Notes: generated by a model from the sequence alone, not told the origin. Counted from the first letter of the stretch, positions 17,505-27,466 are shown. The stretch: DNA of 64,000 nucleotides from Aeromicrobium duanguangcaii (GCF_024508295.1 NZ_CP101990.1:2294001-2358000); one strand, 5' to 3'. Numbers and translations are program-made.

Positions 17505-18316
17505 GAGAGTGCCTTCCTTTCGATGAGGCGGACCGCCGCGTCGGCGGTGACGCCGAGCAGCGCGTAGACGACCAGGCCGACGACGATGATGTCCGTCTGC
17601 CCGTAGTTGGAGGCGAGCGTGATCATGTGGCCGATCCCGCTCGTGGCGTTGATGACCTCGACGACCACCAGCGCCAGCAGCGACGACGTCACCGCGAAGC
17701 GCATGCCCAGCAGGAAGCCGGGCATGGCGCCGGGAAGCACGACGTGACGGATGAACTCCGCGCGCGTGACGCCCAGCGTCTCGGCCAGCTCGGCGTACCT
17801 GCCCTCGATGGTGCGCAGGCCGTTGTGGGTGTGGATGTACACCGGCACGAAGACGGCCAGCGCGATGGTGATGACCTTGAAGGGCTCGCCGATGCCCAGC
17901 CACAGGATGAGCAGCGGGATGAGCGCCAGGGTCGGGATCGAGCGCTTGACCTGGATCGGCCCGTCGATGAGCGACTCCCCGATGCGGGACAGCCCCGAGA
18001 TCAGCGCCAGCACGGTGCCGACCGCGACACCCAGGCCGAGGCCGAGAGCGGCCCGGACCCCGGAGGTGACCAGGCTGTCCTGGAGCCGGCCGTTCTCGAT
18101 GAGCGTGCCGGCCGTCTCCACCACGGTCCACGGCTCGGTGAGGTTGCGCGGGTCGATCAGCCCGGTGGCCGAGCCGCCGGCCCACGTCGCCAGCAACGCG
18201 ACGATGCCGATGAGGCCGCCGAACCGGATGGGGTCGCCCGGCCCGAGCCGGCGCTGCGTGGGACGGACGTCCTCCGCTGTGCCGGCCGGACGGGTGGGTG
18301 CGGTGAGCGTGGCCAT
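17480..18316 (-). CDS. ssuC: ABC transporter permease (SsuC/TauC type)
   Basis: The 278-aa inner-membrane protein has about six helices and the EAA loop where the ATPase docks (YAELAETLGVTRAEFIRHVVLPGAMPGFLLGMR), plus the SIPTLALIPLLILWLGIGE motif shared by sulfonate, taurine and nitrate permeases. Its ATG (18316) shares a base with the TGA of the binding-protein gene, and it overlaps the ATPase gene by 25 nt, so the three transporter genes are translated in tight sequence. Confidence 0.87.
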   Translation of the reverse strand: MATLTAPTRPAGTAEDVRPTQRRLGPGDPIRFGGLIGIVALLATWAGGSATGLIDPRNLTEPWTVVETAGTLIENGRLQDSLVTSGVRAALGLGLGVAVGTVLALISGLSRIGESLIDGPIQVKRSIPTLALIPLLILWLGIGEPFKVITIALAVFVPVYIHTHNGLRTIEGRYAELAETLGVTRAEFIRHVVLPGAMPGFLLGMRFAVTSSLLALVVVEVINATSGIGHMITLASNYGQTDIIVVGLVVYALLGVTADAAVRLIERKALSWRRTLAS

Positions 18317-19368
18317 CAGGACGCCCCCACCGCGTCGGCGATGACCTTCTCGTAGCGGCGGTCGTAGAGGGTCTCCGCCTCGAGCGGCTCCTGGTCCTGG
18401 GCCTCGACCAGCGTGTCGACGGTCTGCTGGTGCCGGGCGATGAACTCGTCCCAATCGGCCAGGACCCGGTGGGCGCCGATCGCCTGGACGACGTAGGCGG
18501 CGTCCTCGGGCGAGAGTCCCTCGTGGTCGACGTAGAACGCCTTCGCGAACTCGTCCGGATGCTCGGAGATCCAGGCCTGCGCCTGGGTCCACGCCACCAC
18601 GTACTCCTTGATCGCGGCCGCCTTGTCGGCGTCCTCCAGGACCGTGGTGGGGGCGTAGAGCGTCCAGGCGTCGTCGCGCACGCCCGGGTCGATGGTGCTG
18701 GCGCCGTCCCGCTCGTACTTCGCGAGGTACGTCTTCGCGAGCGTCTGGCCCAGCGGAGCCACGTCGACCTGCTTGCCTGCCAGGGCCACCGAGAAGGCGT
18801 CGTCGACGCTCTGCATCTCGACGAACTCGACGTCGTCCTGGCTCAGGCCGGCCTCGCGCAGGACGTTGAGCACGAGCGCGCCCTGGGCCTGGCCCGGGCT
18901 GTAGGCGATCTTCTTGCCCTTGAGGTCCTTCGCCGTCCTGACCTTGGCGCCCGGTGCCACACCGAGCTCGTAGACCGGGTGGTTCGCCGGGTCGGCCGAC
19001 TCGCGCGCGGCGACGATCCGGACGTCGGTGCCGGTCCAGTGAGCGAACAGCGGCGGGATGTCGGCCACCGAGCCGATGTCGATCGCGTCGGCTCGGAAGG
19101 CCTCGAGGGTCTTGGGGCCGCCGGTGATGTTGGCCCACTCGACCTTGACGTCGAGCTCGGCGATGAGACCCGAGGTCTCGAGCGCCACCTGCGTGGCCGG
19201 GTCGCCGACCCGCAGCACCGTGTCGGCGGCGGGCGCATCCGGGAGCGCGGCGGTCAGGGCCAGCGTGGCGCCGGGGTCGTCGCTGCCGCAACCGGACAAC
19301 GCGACCAGGCCGAGGGGGGCCGCCAGGGCGGCGCGGATCAGGGGGCGGGACAGCCCTCGTCGTGACAT
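18316..19368 (-). CDS. ssuA: ABC transporter substrate-binding lipoprotein (SsuA type)
   Basis: The 350-aa precursor starts MSRRGLSRPLIRAALAAPLG with a lipobox LSGC near residue 28, so the mature protein is a lipid-anchored receptor facing outward. The mature part has the periplasmic-binding-protein pattern of SsuA/THI5-like receptors: VLRVGDPATQ, FRADAIDIGSVADIPPLFAH (ligand-contact loop) and KDLKGKKIAYSPGQAQGALV. ATG 19368 has AGGAG eight bases upstream; the longer frame to 19428 would bury the signal. Substrate (sulfonate or similar) is inferred from the monooxygenases on both sides. Confidence 0.87.
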   Translation of the reverse strand: MSRRGLSRPLIRAALAAPLGLVALSGCGSDDPGATLALTAALPDAPAADTVLRVGDPATQVALETSGLIAELDVKVEWANITGGPKTLEAFRADAIDIGSVADIPPLFAHWTGTDVRIVAARESADPANHPVYELGVAPGAKVRTAKDLKGKKIAYSPGQAQGALVLNVLREAGLSQDDVEFVEMQSVDDAFSVALAGKQVDVAPLGQTLAKTYLAKYERDGASTIDPGVRDDAWTLYAPTTVLEDADKAAAIKEYVVAWTQAQAWISEHPDEFAKAFYVDHEGLSPEDAAYVVQAIGAHRVLADWDEFIARHQQTVDTLVEAQDQEPLEAETLYDRRYEKVIADAVGAS

Positions 19369-19431
19369 CACAGTTCTCCTAGGTGCGAAACGGGTGGTGG
19401 TGGGACGTCGGAAGCGTGGGGAGGTCATGGC

Positions 19432-20493
19432 TCAGGCCGACCCCAGCAGCGGCAGCAGCGAGTCGCCGATGCGCGCGATCTCGCGCTCGTAGGGCGTGTC
19501 ACTGAGCACGAAGTGCGTGACGCCGAGGTCGGCGTAACGGCGCAGGGCCTTGGCCACCTCGTCGGCGGAGCCGACCAACCAGGTGCTGCCGGCGCCGCCA
19601 CCGCCGACGCGCGCCGGTGCTGTGTAGAGGCAGTCGTCGAGCACGTCGCCCTGGTGCGCGAGGTCGATCAGCCGCTGCTGCCCCACGGCGACGCGGCGGC
19701 CGGGGTCGGCCGCCCACTCGTCGCGTCCGGCGGCCATGGCGGCGACGCGAGCCTGCGCGTCCGCCCAGGCCTCCTCGGTCGTGTCGCGCACGAGCGTGGT
19801 GATGCGGAGCCCGAACTCCAAGGGCGGCAGGTCACGGTCGAGCGCGGCGCTGAGGCTCCTCAGCCGGTCGATCCGCGCCTCGACACCGTCGAGCGGCTCC
19901 CCCCAGAACAGCTGCACGTCGGCCTCGGCCGCGGCGGTGCGCTGGGCGGCCTCGGAGGCGCCGCCGAAGTAGAGCTGCGGGTGCGGGCGACCCGGACGCG
20001 CGACGGGCCTGTGCTCCAGACTCGCCTCGGTGGCCCGGTAGTACTCCCCCTCGAAGGTGATCGCGTCCTCGGTCCACAGCCGGCGGACCAGCCGCATGAA
20101 CTCACGGGTGCGGGCGTACCGCTGGGCCTGGTCGCCCTCGTCGTCGCCGTACTGCGCCTGGTGGTCGGCGCCCGAGACGATGTTGACCTTCACGCGTCCG
20201 CCGCTCAGCTGGTCGAGCGTGGCCGCGGAGGAGGCGAAGTGGGCCGGCTCCCAGTACCCCGGCCGGATCGCGATGAGCGGATTGAAGGTCTCGGTGCCCG
20301 CCGCCAGCGCGGTGGCGACGGTGAACGTGTCCGGGCGCTTCCAGCCGGTGCCGATGAGCGCACCGCCCCAGCCGTGCTCCTCGACGGAGCGCGCCAGCTG
20401 CGTCAGACGACGGAGGCCGTTGTGGTCCTCGACGGTGTCGTCCAGCCGGTGACCGGGGTCCACCTGATTGGGGATGTACCACAGGAACTCCAT
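19432..20493 (-). CDS. ssuD: SsuD-type FMNH2-dependent alkanesulfonate monooxygenase
   Basis: The 353-aa luciferase-like monooxygenase is the first gene of the operon. It matches the SsuD group in length and motifs: WGGALIGTGWKRPDTF, FNPLIAIRPGYWEPAHFA, LDQLSGGRVKVNIVSG and QRYARTREFMRL. SsuD releases sulfite from alkanesulfonates using FMNH2 and O2, giving the aldehyde. No SsuE reductase is encoded in the window. ATG 20493 follows an AGAAAGGG ribosome site that is itself part of a dyad element. The binding-protein gene starts 63 bp downstream. Confidence 0.87.
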   Translation of the reverse strand: MEFLWYIPNQVDPGHRLDDTVEDHNGLRRLTQLARSVEEHGWGGALIGTGWKRPDTFTVATALAAGTETFNPLIAIRPGYWEPAHFASSAATLDQLSGGRVKVNIVSGADHQAQYGDDEGDQAQRYARTREFMRLVRRLWTEDAITFEGEYYRATEASLEHRPVARPGRPHPQLYFGGASEAAQRTAAAEADVQLFWGEPLDGVEARIDRLRSLSAALDRDLPPLEFGLRITTLVRDTTEEAWADAQARVAAMAAGRDEWAADPGRRVAVGQQRLIDLAHQGDVLDDCLYTAPARVGGGGAGSTWLVGSADEVAKALRRYADLGVTHFVLSDTPYEREIARIGDSLLPLLGSA

Positions 20494-20500
20494 GCGAGAA

Positions 20501-20548
20501 CCCTTTCTGACGTTTGTCTATCGAGTTAGTACACAATCAGAGAAAGGG
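20501..20548. promoter_or_regulatory. nested dyad in the sulfur operon promoter region
   Basis: Outer arms CCCTTTCTGA and TCAGAGAAAGGG (complementary except for a 2-nt insertion) enclose inner arms TTGT and ACAA around an AT-rich centre. The element starts 7 bp before the SsuD start codon and is the only AT-rich island in the 246-bp gap. It may hold both the promoter and the binding site of a sulfur regulator. The factor is unknown. Confidence 0.45.
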
Positions 20549-20739
20549 CCTTCCGAGTCGGGCGTTCACTCTGCAAGACGCCCGGAGAACGGCGGGAAAT
20601 GAGGTATCGGCGGGCCACGGCTCCCACCGGTCGTGGAGCGGACTCGGCAGCACGGTCCCGCTCCCCTCCTCGTTTGTCACCACGCGCAACGGGTACAGGA
20701 CGAGAACCCAGTACCGACGCAGCGGAAGGACGGACCCAC

Positions 20740-22545
20740 ATGGCAGACGACGGGAGCCAGAGCCAGCCCGAGCGGCTGGTCGCCGACCTGGTGGTCGAGC
20801 GCCTGCGCGCCTGGGGCGTGCACCGCACCTTCGGCTACTCCGGAGACGGCATCAACGGCCTCATGGGTGCGCTGCGCCGCGCCGGGGGCGATCCCGCGTT
20901 CGTCCAGGCGCGGCACGAGGAGAACGCCGCGCTCATGGCGGTCGGTCACGCCAAGTACACCGGCGGTGTGGGCGTCATGATCAGTACGCAGGGCCCGGGC
21001 GCCGTGCACCTGCTCAACGGGCTCTACGACGCCAAGCTCGACCACCAGCCCGTCGTCGCCATCGTCGGCCAGCAGCCCACCACCGCGCTCGGGGCGGAGT
21101 ACCAGCAGGAGATCGACCTGAGCGCCCTGTTCAAGGACGTCGCGGCACAGTACGTCCAGGCCGTGCTCGCGCCGGAGCAGGCCGGCATGGTCGTGGACCG
21201 AGCGTTCAGGACGGCGCTGGCGACCAGGTCGCCGTGTGTCGTGATCCTCCCCCATGACGTGCAGGTCGCGCCGGCGCCCGAGGAACCGCCGCACGAACAC
21301 GGCGTCGTGCCCACCACGCCGCAGTGGCGTCCGCCGCGCGTCATCCCGGCCGACAGCGACCTGGCCGAGGCCGCCGATGTGCTGAATGCCGGTGCGCGCG
21401 TCGCCCTCCTGGTCGGTCAGGGCGCCCGCGACGCGGGCGACCTGGTGCGCGAGGTGGCCGAGCGGCTCGGCGCGGGCGTCACCACGAGCCTGCTGGGCAA
21501 GCCGTGGTGGGACGAGACCCTGCCGATCAGCTGTGGCGTCATGGGCCACCTCGGCACGACCGCCTCCGGGTGGCTGATGGACCAGTGCGACACCCTGCTC
21601 ATGATCGGCACCAACGACCCCTGGACCGAGTTCTATCCCGCGCCCGGCCAGGCCCGAGCGGTGCAGATCGACATCGACGGGCGCCATCTGGGCAACCGCT
21701 ACCCCGTCGACGTGGGTCTGGTCGGCGACGCCACCGAGACGCTCACCGCGCTCCTGCCGCTGCTGAAGGAGAGGTCGGACACGGCCTGGCGGACCGACGT
21801 GGTCGAGCAGGTCGAGCGCTGGCATCGCATCGCCGAGGAGCGCGCGGGCACCGACGCCGTGCCGCTCAGTCCCGAGCGCGTGGTTCGCGCCCTCACGCCG
21901 CGCCTGCCCTCCGACGCGCAGGTCAGTGTCGACGTGGGTTCGGTCGTCTACTGGTACGCCCGGCACCTGACCCTGCCCCCGGGGGTCCAGGCGCACCTCT
22001 CGTCCACGCTGGCCTCGATGGGCTCGGGCCTGCCGTACGGCCTGGCGGCCAAGCTGGACGCCCCCGACCGACCGGTCGTCGCGCTCGTCGGCGACGGCGC
22101 CATGCAGATGAACGGCATCGCCGAACTGGTCACCGTCGCCTCGCGTTGGCAGGACTGGGCCGATCCTCGCTTCGTCGTGCTCGTGCTCAACAACCGCGAC
22201 CTGGCCGAGGTGACGTGGGAGCAGCGCGAGACCGAGGGCGATCCTCGCTACGACGTCAGCCAGTCGCTGCCGGACTTCCCCTACGCGGGGTACGCCGACC
22301 TGCTGGGTCTGACCGGGATCCGGGTCGAGCGCCCCGAGGACGTCGACGCGGCGTGGGATCGCGCACTCGGGGCGGACCGCCCCGTCGTCATCGAGGCGAT
22401 CGTCGACCCCGACGTGCCCCTGCTGCCTCCGTTCCCGGCGGGCGAGGAGAAGCTCGAGAGCTTCCACCGCGCGCTCGACCAGGAGGACGACGCCGAGCAT
22501 GCCCGGGACCTGCTCGACCAGCAGGCCGCGCAGGAGACGGACTGA
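20740..22545 (+). CDS. thiamine-pyrophosphate-dependent enzyme of the acetolactate synthase/pyruvate oxidase family
   Basis: The 601-aa protein has the three-domain layout of ThDP decarboxylases. The N-terminal pyrimidine-binding domain contains the catalytic Glu in RHEENAALMAVGHA. The central FAD/Rossmann-like domain runs about residues 200-330. The C-terminal pyrophosphate domain has the GDGAMQMNG to LNNRDLAE motif (GDG-x-N). ATG 20740 has GGAAGGA nine bases upstream. It stands alone, divergent from the sulfur operon. Substrate unknown: oxidative decarboxylation of pyruvate (PoxB-like) is likelier than branched-chain synthesis, as no ilvN or ilvC is near. Sulfopyruvate-type 2-oxo acids are worth considering given the neighbour operon (inference). 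Confidence 0.85.
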   Translation: MADDGSQSQPERLVADLVVERLRAWGVHRTFGYSGDGINGLMGALRRAGGDPAFVQARHEENAALMAVGHAKYTGGVGVMISTQGPGAVHLLNGLYDAKLDHQPVVAIVGQQPTTALGAEYQQEIDLSALFKDVAAQYVQAVLAPEQAGMVVDRAFRTALATRSPCVVILPHDVQVAPAPEEPPHEHGVVPTTPQWRPPRVIPADSDLAEAADVLNAGARVALLVGQGARDAGDLVREVAERLGAGVTTSLLGKPWWDETLPISCGVMGHLGTTASGWLMDQCDTLLMIGTNDPWTEFYPAPGQARAVQIDIDGRHLGNRYPVDVGLVGDATETLTALLPLLKERSDTAWRTDVVEQVERWHRIAEERAGTDAVPLSPERVVRALTPRLPSDAQVSVDVGSVVYWYARHLTLPPGVQAHLSSTLASMGSGLPYGLAAKLDAPDRPVVALVGDGAMQMNGIAELVTVASRWQDWADPRFVVLVLNNRDLAEVTWEQRETEGDPRYDVSQSLPDFPYAGYADLLGLTGIRVERPEDVDAAWDRALGADRPVVIEAIVDPDVPLLPPFPAGEEKLESFHRALDQEDDAEHARDLLDQQAAQETD

Positions 22546-22560
22546 GCCCGGCGCCCCGAG

Positions 22561-23244
22561 TCACCAGGGCAGCACGCCGGACTCGTCCTGCAGGGTCCCC
22601 GTCGGCCCGTCGGCGCCGATGGTCGCCAGCTCGACGACCGTCTTGGCGCTGATCTCGACAGGTCGGCCGCCGGGCATGCCCGCGGTCAGCTCGGTGTCCG
22701 TGAAGCCCGGCTCGAGCGCGTTGAGCTTGATCGTGGGCTCGGCCTTCGCGTACTGCAGCGTCAGCATCGTCGCGGCCGCCTTCGACGCGGCGTAGAGCGC
22801 CGCCGGGACGGAGTACTCCATGCGCTCGGGGTTCGTGACGGCCCAGAACGACCCCATGCTGCTCGACACCGTCACGACCACCGCGTGCGAGGACCGGCGC
22901 AGCAGCGGCAGTGCGGCCTCGGTCACCCGCACGATGCCGACCGCGTTGGTGTCGAAGACCCGCAGCGCCGTCGGGCCGTCGACCTCGTCGGTGAGGATTC
23001 CGGCGTTGTGGACGAGCACGTCGAGGTGCCCCTCCTCGGACTCGATCGTCGCCAGCGCCGACGCGACCGACGCGTCGTCCGTGACGTCCAGCTGCACGAA
23101 GCGCGCGCCGATCTCGGCCGCGGCCCGCTCGCCGCGCTCGGGGTCGCGGGCACCGACATAGACCTGGTGGCCGAGTGCCACCAACTGCCTGGCGGCCTCG
23201 TGGCCGATGCCTCGGTTGGCTCCCGTGATCAACGTGACGGTCAT
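22561..23244 (-). CDS. short-chain dehydrogenase/reductase
   Basis: A 227-aa NAD(P)-dependent classical SDR. The nucleotide-binding motif is TGANRGIGHEAARQ (~residues 7-20), followed by NAG in VLVHNAGIL and the catalytic YAASK (Tyr-x3-Lys). ATG 23244 has GAGAGGG six bases upstream, so the upstream extension of the frame is not used. It is divergent from an XRE-family regulator with a dyad between them, a common arrangement in which the regulator controls the oxidoreductase. Substrate unknown. Confidence 0.88.
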   Translation of the reverse strand: MTVTLITGANRGIGHEAARQLVALGHQVYVGARDPERGERAAAEIGARFVQLDVTDDASVASALATIESEEGHLDVLVHNAGILTDEVDGPTALRVFDTNAVGIVRVTEAALPLLRRSSHAVVVTVSSSMGSFWAVTNPERMEYSVPAALYAASKAAATMLTLQYAKAEPTIKLNALEPGFTDTELTAGMPGGRPVEISAKTVVELATIGADGPTGTLQDESGVLPW

Positions 23245-23318
23245 GTGATTCCCTCTCGGTCGACGGCCCCTGATCGGGCCACTGACGACGCTAGGCAGGG
23301 CCGGTGGGCCGAGCCAGA

Positions 23319-23347
23319 GTCCTGCCCATCCGGGGGTGTGGCAGGAC
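23319..23347. promoter_or_regulatory. dyad between SDR and XRE-regulator genes
   Basis: GTCCTGCC (23319-23326) and GGCAGGAC (23340-23347) form a perfect inverted repeat with 8-bp arms, separated by 13 bp, so the half-sites are 21 bp apart, two helical turns. It lies in the 140-bp divergent intergenic region and overlaps the likely regulator promoter. Probable binding site of the XRE regulator. Confidence 0.6.
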
Positions 23348-23384
23348 CCCCTCACCACGCGGGTGCGCGACCTACGATCAGGAC

Positions 23385-24260
23385 ATGACGCCGTCGACGA
23401 ACCACCTGGGTGACTACCTGCGCGCCCGCCGAGGCCTCGTGAAGCCCGAGGACGCCGGCATCCCCGACGTCGGGATCCGCCGCGTGCCCGGGCTGCGCCG
23501 CGAGGAGGTGGCGATGCTCGCCGGTATCAGCGCCGACTACTACCTGCGCCTCGAGCGCGGCAAGGACCGCCGGCCGTCCGTGCAGGTCCTCGAGTCGATC
23601 GCCCGGGTGCTCCAGCTCGACGCCGAGCACCTCGACTACCTGATGACGCTGACGGCCGACAAGCCCCGTCAGCGACGACGTCGCCCGCGGCGCCAGACCG
23701 TGCCGCGCGGGGCGCACCAGCTGCTGATGTCGCTGGCCCAGCCGGCTTTCATCGAGGACCGCTACTTCGACATCCTGGCCGCCAATCCGCTGGCCACGGC
23801 GCTCTCCCCCCGGATGGCCGAGGGCGGCAACCAGATGCGCGACATGTTCCTCGACCCGGCCGAGCAGGCGCTGTACCCGCAGTGGCAGAAGGTCACGAAC
23901 TGCTTCATCGCGAACCTGCGCCAGTCCGTGGGCACCGACGTCGACGACCCCCGGTTCATCGAGCTCGCCGGCGAGCTGTCGCTGGCCAGCCCGTGGTTCC
24001 GCGAGCTCTGGGCGCTCCACGACGTCAAGGGCCAGGAGGGCACGCCGCTGCTGTTCGACCACCCCGAGGTCGGCGAGATGACCCTCAACCGCGAGCGGCT
24101 CGCCATCGGCGGATCCGACGGCCTCCACCTGGTCGTGTTCCATCCGGACCCCGGCAGCCAGGACGCGGAAAAGCTCGCGATCCTCGCATCGTCGGCACTG
24201 CCCGTGGCCGTGGCGCAGCCGCACTCCCCCGACCTCTCCACCCGGGAGTCCCGCGCGTGA
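23385..24260 (+). CDS. XRE-family regulator with MmyB-like ligand-binding domain
   Basis: A 291-aa regulator. The N-terminal helix-turn-helix reads GLRREEVAMLAGISADYYLRLERGKDRRPS (split here as GLRREEVAMLAGIS then ADYYLRLERGKD), the signature of the actinobacterial MmyB group. The C-terminal ~170 residues form the PAS-like MmyB ligand-binding part (RYFDILAANPLATALSP). ATG 23385 follows a TACGAT -10 box by 6 nt, so the mRNA is probably leaderless. The stop overlaps the next gene by 4 nt (GTGA). It likely controls the divergent SDR gene, itself and its downstream partner. Confidence 0.88.
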   Translation: MTPSTNHLGDYLRARRGLVKPEDAGIPDVGIRRVPGLRREEVAMLAGISADYYLRLERGKDRRPSVQVLESIARVLQLDAEHLDYLMTLTADKPRQRRRRPRRQTVPRGAHQLLMSLAQPAFIEDRYFDILAANPLATALSPRMAEGGNQMRDMFLDPAEQALYPQWQKVTNCFIANLRQSVGTDVDDPRFIELAGELSLASPWFRELWALHDVKGQEGTPLLFDHPEVGEMTLNRERLAIGGSDGLHLVVFHPDPGSQDAEKLAILASSALPVAVAQPHSPDLSTRESRA

Positions 24261-24949
24261 CCACCTTCGGCATCCTCGGCGCCGGTCAGGCCGGCGCGAC
24301 GCTCGCCCGCGTGTCGGTGGACGCCGGTTACGACGTCGTGATCGCGAACTCGCGGGGTCCCGAGACCCTGGCCGGTCTTGTCCGAGAGCTGGGCCCGAAG
24401 GCGCGGGCGGCGACCGTCTCCGAGGCGGCGGCCGCGGCCGACTTCGCGATCCTGGCGTTCCCCTACGTGCCCGGCACCCGCCTACCGGTCGAGGACCTGG
24501 CCGGCAAGGTCGTCATCGACAACAACAACTACATGGTCTGGCGCGACGGCCACTACCCCGAGGTCGACTCAGGGCAGAAGACGGTCCACGAGCTGCGCCA
24601 GGAGCAGCTGCCGGCGTCGAAGATCGTGAAGGCGTTCAGCCACGTCCAGTTCCACGAGCGTCACCCGATCCGCGTCCCGAGCGACCGGCTGCCGGCGATC
24701 GTCCGCCTGGCCTGGCCCGCGGGCGCACCCGATCGCAAGGCCCTGGTCGTCTCCAGCGACCACCCCGAGGCGGTCGAGTTCGTCACCGCCTTCTACGACG
24801 ATCTGGGCTTCGACGCGGTGGACAACAGCCCGCTGAGCGAGTCGTGGCGCAGCGCCCCCGGCACGCCGATGTGGAAAGGCAGCGTCGACGGGCAGAGCCG
24901 TGACGAGTTGATCGCGAACCTGAAGCGCGCGGAGCGGGTCATCGCCTAG
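24257..24949 (+). CDS. NAD(P)-binding protein of the F420-dependent NADP reductase-like family
   Basis: The 230-aa protein begins with a Rossmann motif, FGILGAGQAGATLARV, followed by ANSRGPETLAGLV (NADP-type second strand) and ends in a helical domain with FVTAFYDDLGFDAVD. These are features of the NADPH-dependent F420 reductase and related NAD(P)-binding proteins (F420_oxidored). GTG 24257 overlaps the regulator's stop (GTGA), so expression is tied to the XRE regulator. Whether it uses F420 cannot be told. The real partner may be the SDR across the divergent promoter. Confidence 0.8.
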   Translation: MTTFGILGAGQAGATLARVSVDAGYDVVIANSRGPETLAGLVRELGPKARAATVSEAAAAADFAILAFPYVPGTRLPVEDLAGKVVIDNNNYMVWRDGHYPEVDSGQKTVHELRQEQLPASKIVKAFSHVQFHERHPIRVPSDRLPAIVRLAWPAGAPDRKALVVSSDHPEAVEFVTAFYDDLGFDAVDNSPLSESWRSAPGTPMWKGSVDGQSRDELIANLKRAERVIA

Positions 24950-25067
24950 CGCCGCCGGGGTCGGCGGCGAGGACCACCACGGCGTCGAGGGCGATCCACA
25001 GCCATCGCCTCCGCGAGGGGAAGGACCACGGTCGCGGGGAGTCGTGCTCCTCATCCCGAGGGCTCAT
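24939..25067 (-). CDS. 42-aa ORF, possible N-terminal stub of a membrane protein
   Basis: ATG 25067 has GGAAGG five bases upstream, a good ribosome site, and lies 32 bp downstream of the hydrolase gene on the same strand. The product is charged at the start (MSPRDEEHDSPRPW) and then has one short hydrophobic stretch (RRWLWIALDAVVVLA) ending abruptly. It looks like the first segment of a membrane protein cut short. Its end overlaps the convergent gene by 11 nt. Translation is plausible; function cannot be assigned. Confidence 0.35.
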   Translation of the reverse strand: MSPRDEEHDSPRPWSFPSRRRWLWIALDAVVVLAADPGGARR

Positions 25068-25099
25068 CGCGCCCTTCCTCTCGGCGACCGGTGAACCGT

Positions 25100-26794
<1,695 letters not shown>

Positions 26795-26798
<4 letters not shown>

Positions 26799-27031
26799 CG
26801 GCGCGGCTCCCAGCGGAAGAACCGGGCGGCCAGGACGACGGCCACGACGACCCATCCCACGCTCTGCAGCAGCAACTGCGGTGAGTCGGTCAGGGGCATG
26901 CCGCCGTCCCAGGCGCCGACGACCACCTCGGTGGCGGCGCCGCCCGGCAGCAGCCGTTCGACCTCGGCGAAGTCGGTCGTACCGGTGAGCCCGACCCAGC
27001 CGGCGACCCCGATCATCATCGCGGTCAGCAT
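26795..27031 (-). pseudogene. C-terminal remnant of an ABC-2 type permease
   Basis: The 78-codon frame (ATG 27031) encodes two hydrophobic segments and ends ARFFRWEPRR, which resembles the usual C-terminus of actinobacterial ABC-2 exporter permeases. The first ~170-200 residues expected for such a permease are absent. It follows directly on an ABC ATPase N-terminal fragment in another frame, so an internal deletion probably joined the two. Its stop overlaps the kinase start (ATGA), which may explain why the piece is kept open. Confidence 0.6.
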
Positions 27032-27255
27032 GGCCGTCTGTCCCGAGGGCTCTCACCGAGGATCCGCACGATGTCCGAAGCGGCCCGGCGGTGTCCCTCG
27101 ATCACCTCGAGGGTCGAGGTCTTGCCGGCACCGTTGGTGCCGAGCAGGGCGTAGAGCTCGCCACGTCGCACCTGGAAAGAGAGCTCTTTCACCGCGGGGA
27201 ACTCGTCGTACGTGACGAAAAGGTCGGCGACATCGATGACTGGACTGGTGCACAT
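27025..27255 (-). pseudogene. N-terminal remnant of an ABC exporter ATPase
   Basis: From ATG 27255 the frame reads VIDVADLFVTYDEFPAVKEL, then the Walker A GTNGAGKTSTLEVIEGHRR, then VRILGESPRDRR, and stops at codon 77. A drug or antibiotic export ATPase continues for about 230 more residues (Q-loop, LSGGQ, Walker B), all missing here. The break falls where the permease C-terminal fragment begins, 7 nt overlapping. It cannot hydrolyse ATP. Confidence 0.7.
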
Positions 27256-27357
27256 GTGCACTCTTCCCATGGAAAAAGGGGTAGGGCCTCGGGTGCCCTG
27301 GCGCCGTGGTCTCGATGCCGTCGTCCTCAGGCTTGTGCGGCAGGCGCCGGTCTCGCG

Positions 27358-27458
27358 TCGGTGAGAGTCCCGTAGTCCGTCACCGATCCTGGCCCGGACA
27401 CCCGAACCACGTACACCCAGCGGACCAAGGTCTGGCAGGGTGAGGGACACATCGGTGA
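27358..27458. promoter_or_regulatory. three copies of TCGGTGA in the divergent control region
   Basis: TCGGTGA occurs at 27358-27364, inverted (TCACCGA) at 27380-27386, and again at 27452-27458 where it continues into a short GGTGA-CCA-TCACC dyad. The gap lies between the ABC remnant/kinase operon and the LuxR-type regulator gene. Repeated half-sites suggest a regulator bound there; weak evidence. Confidence 0.3.
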
Positions 27459-27466
27459 CCATCACC

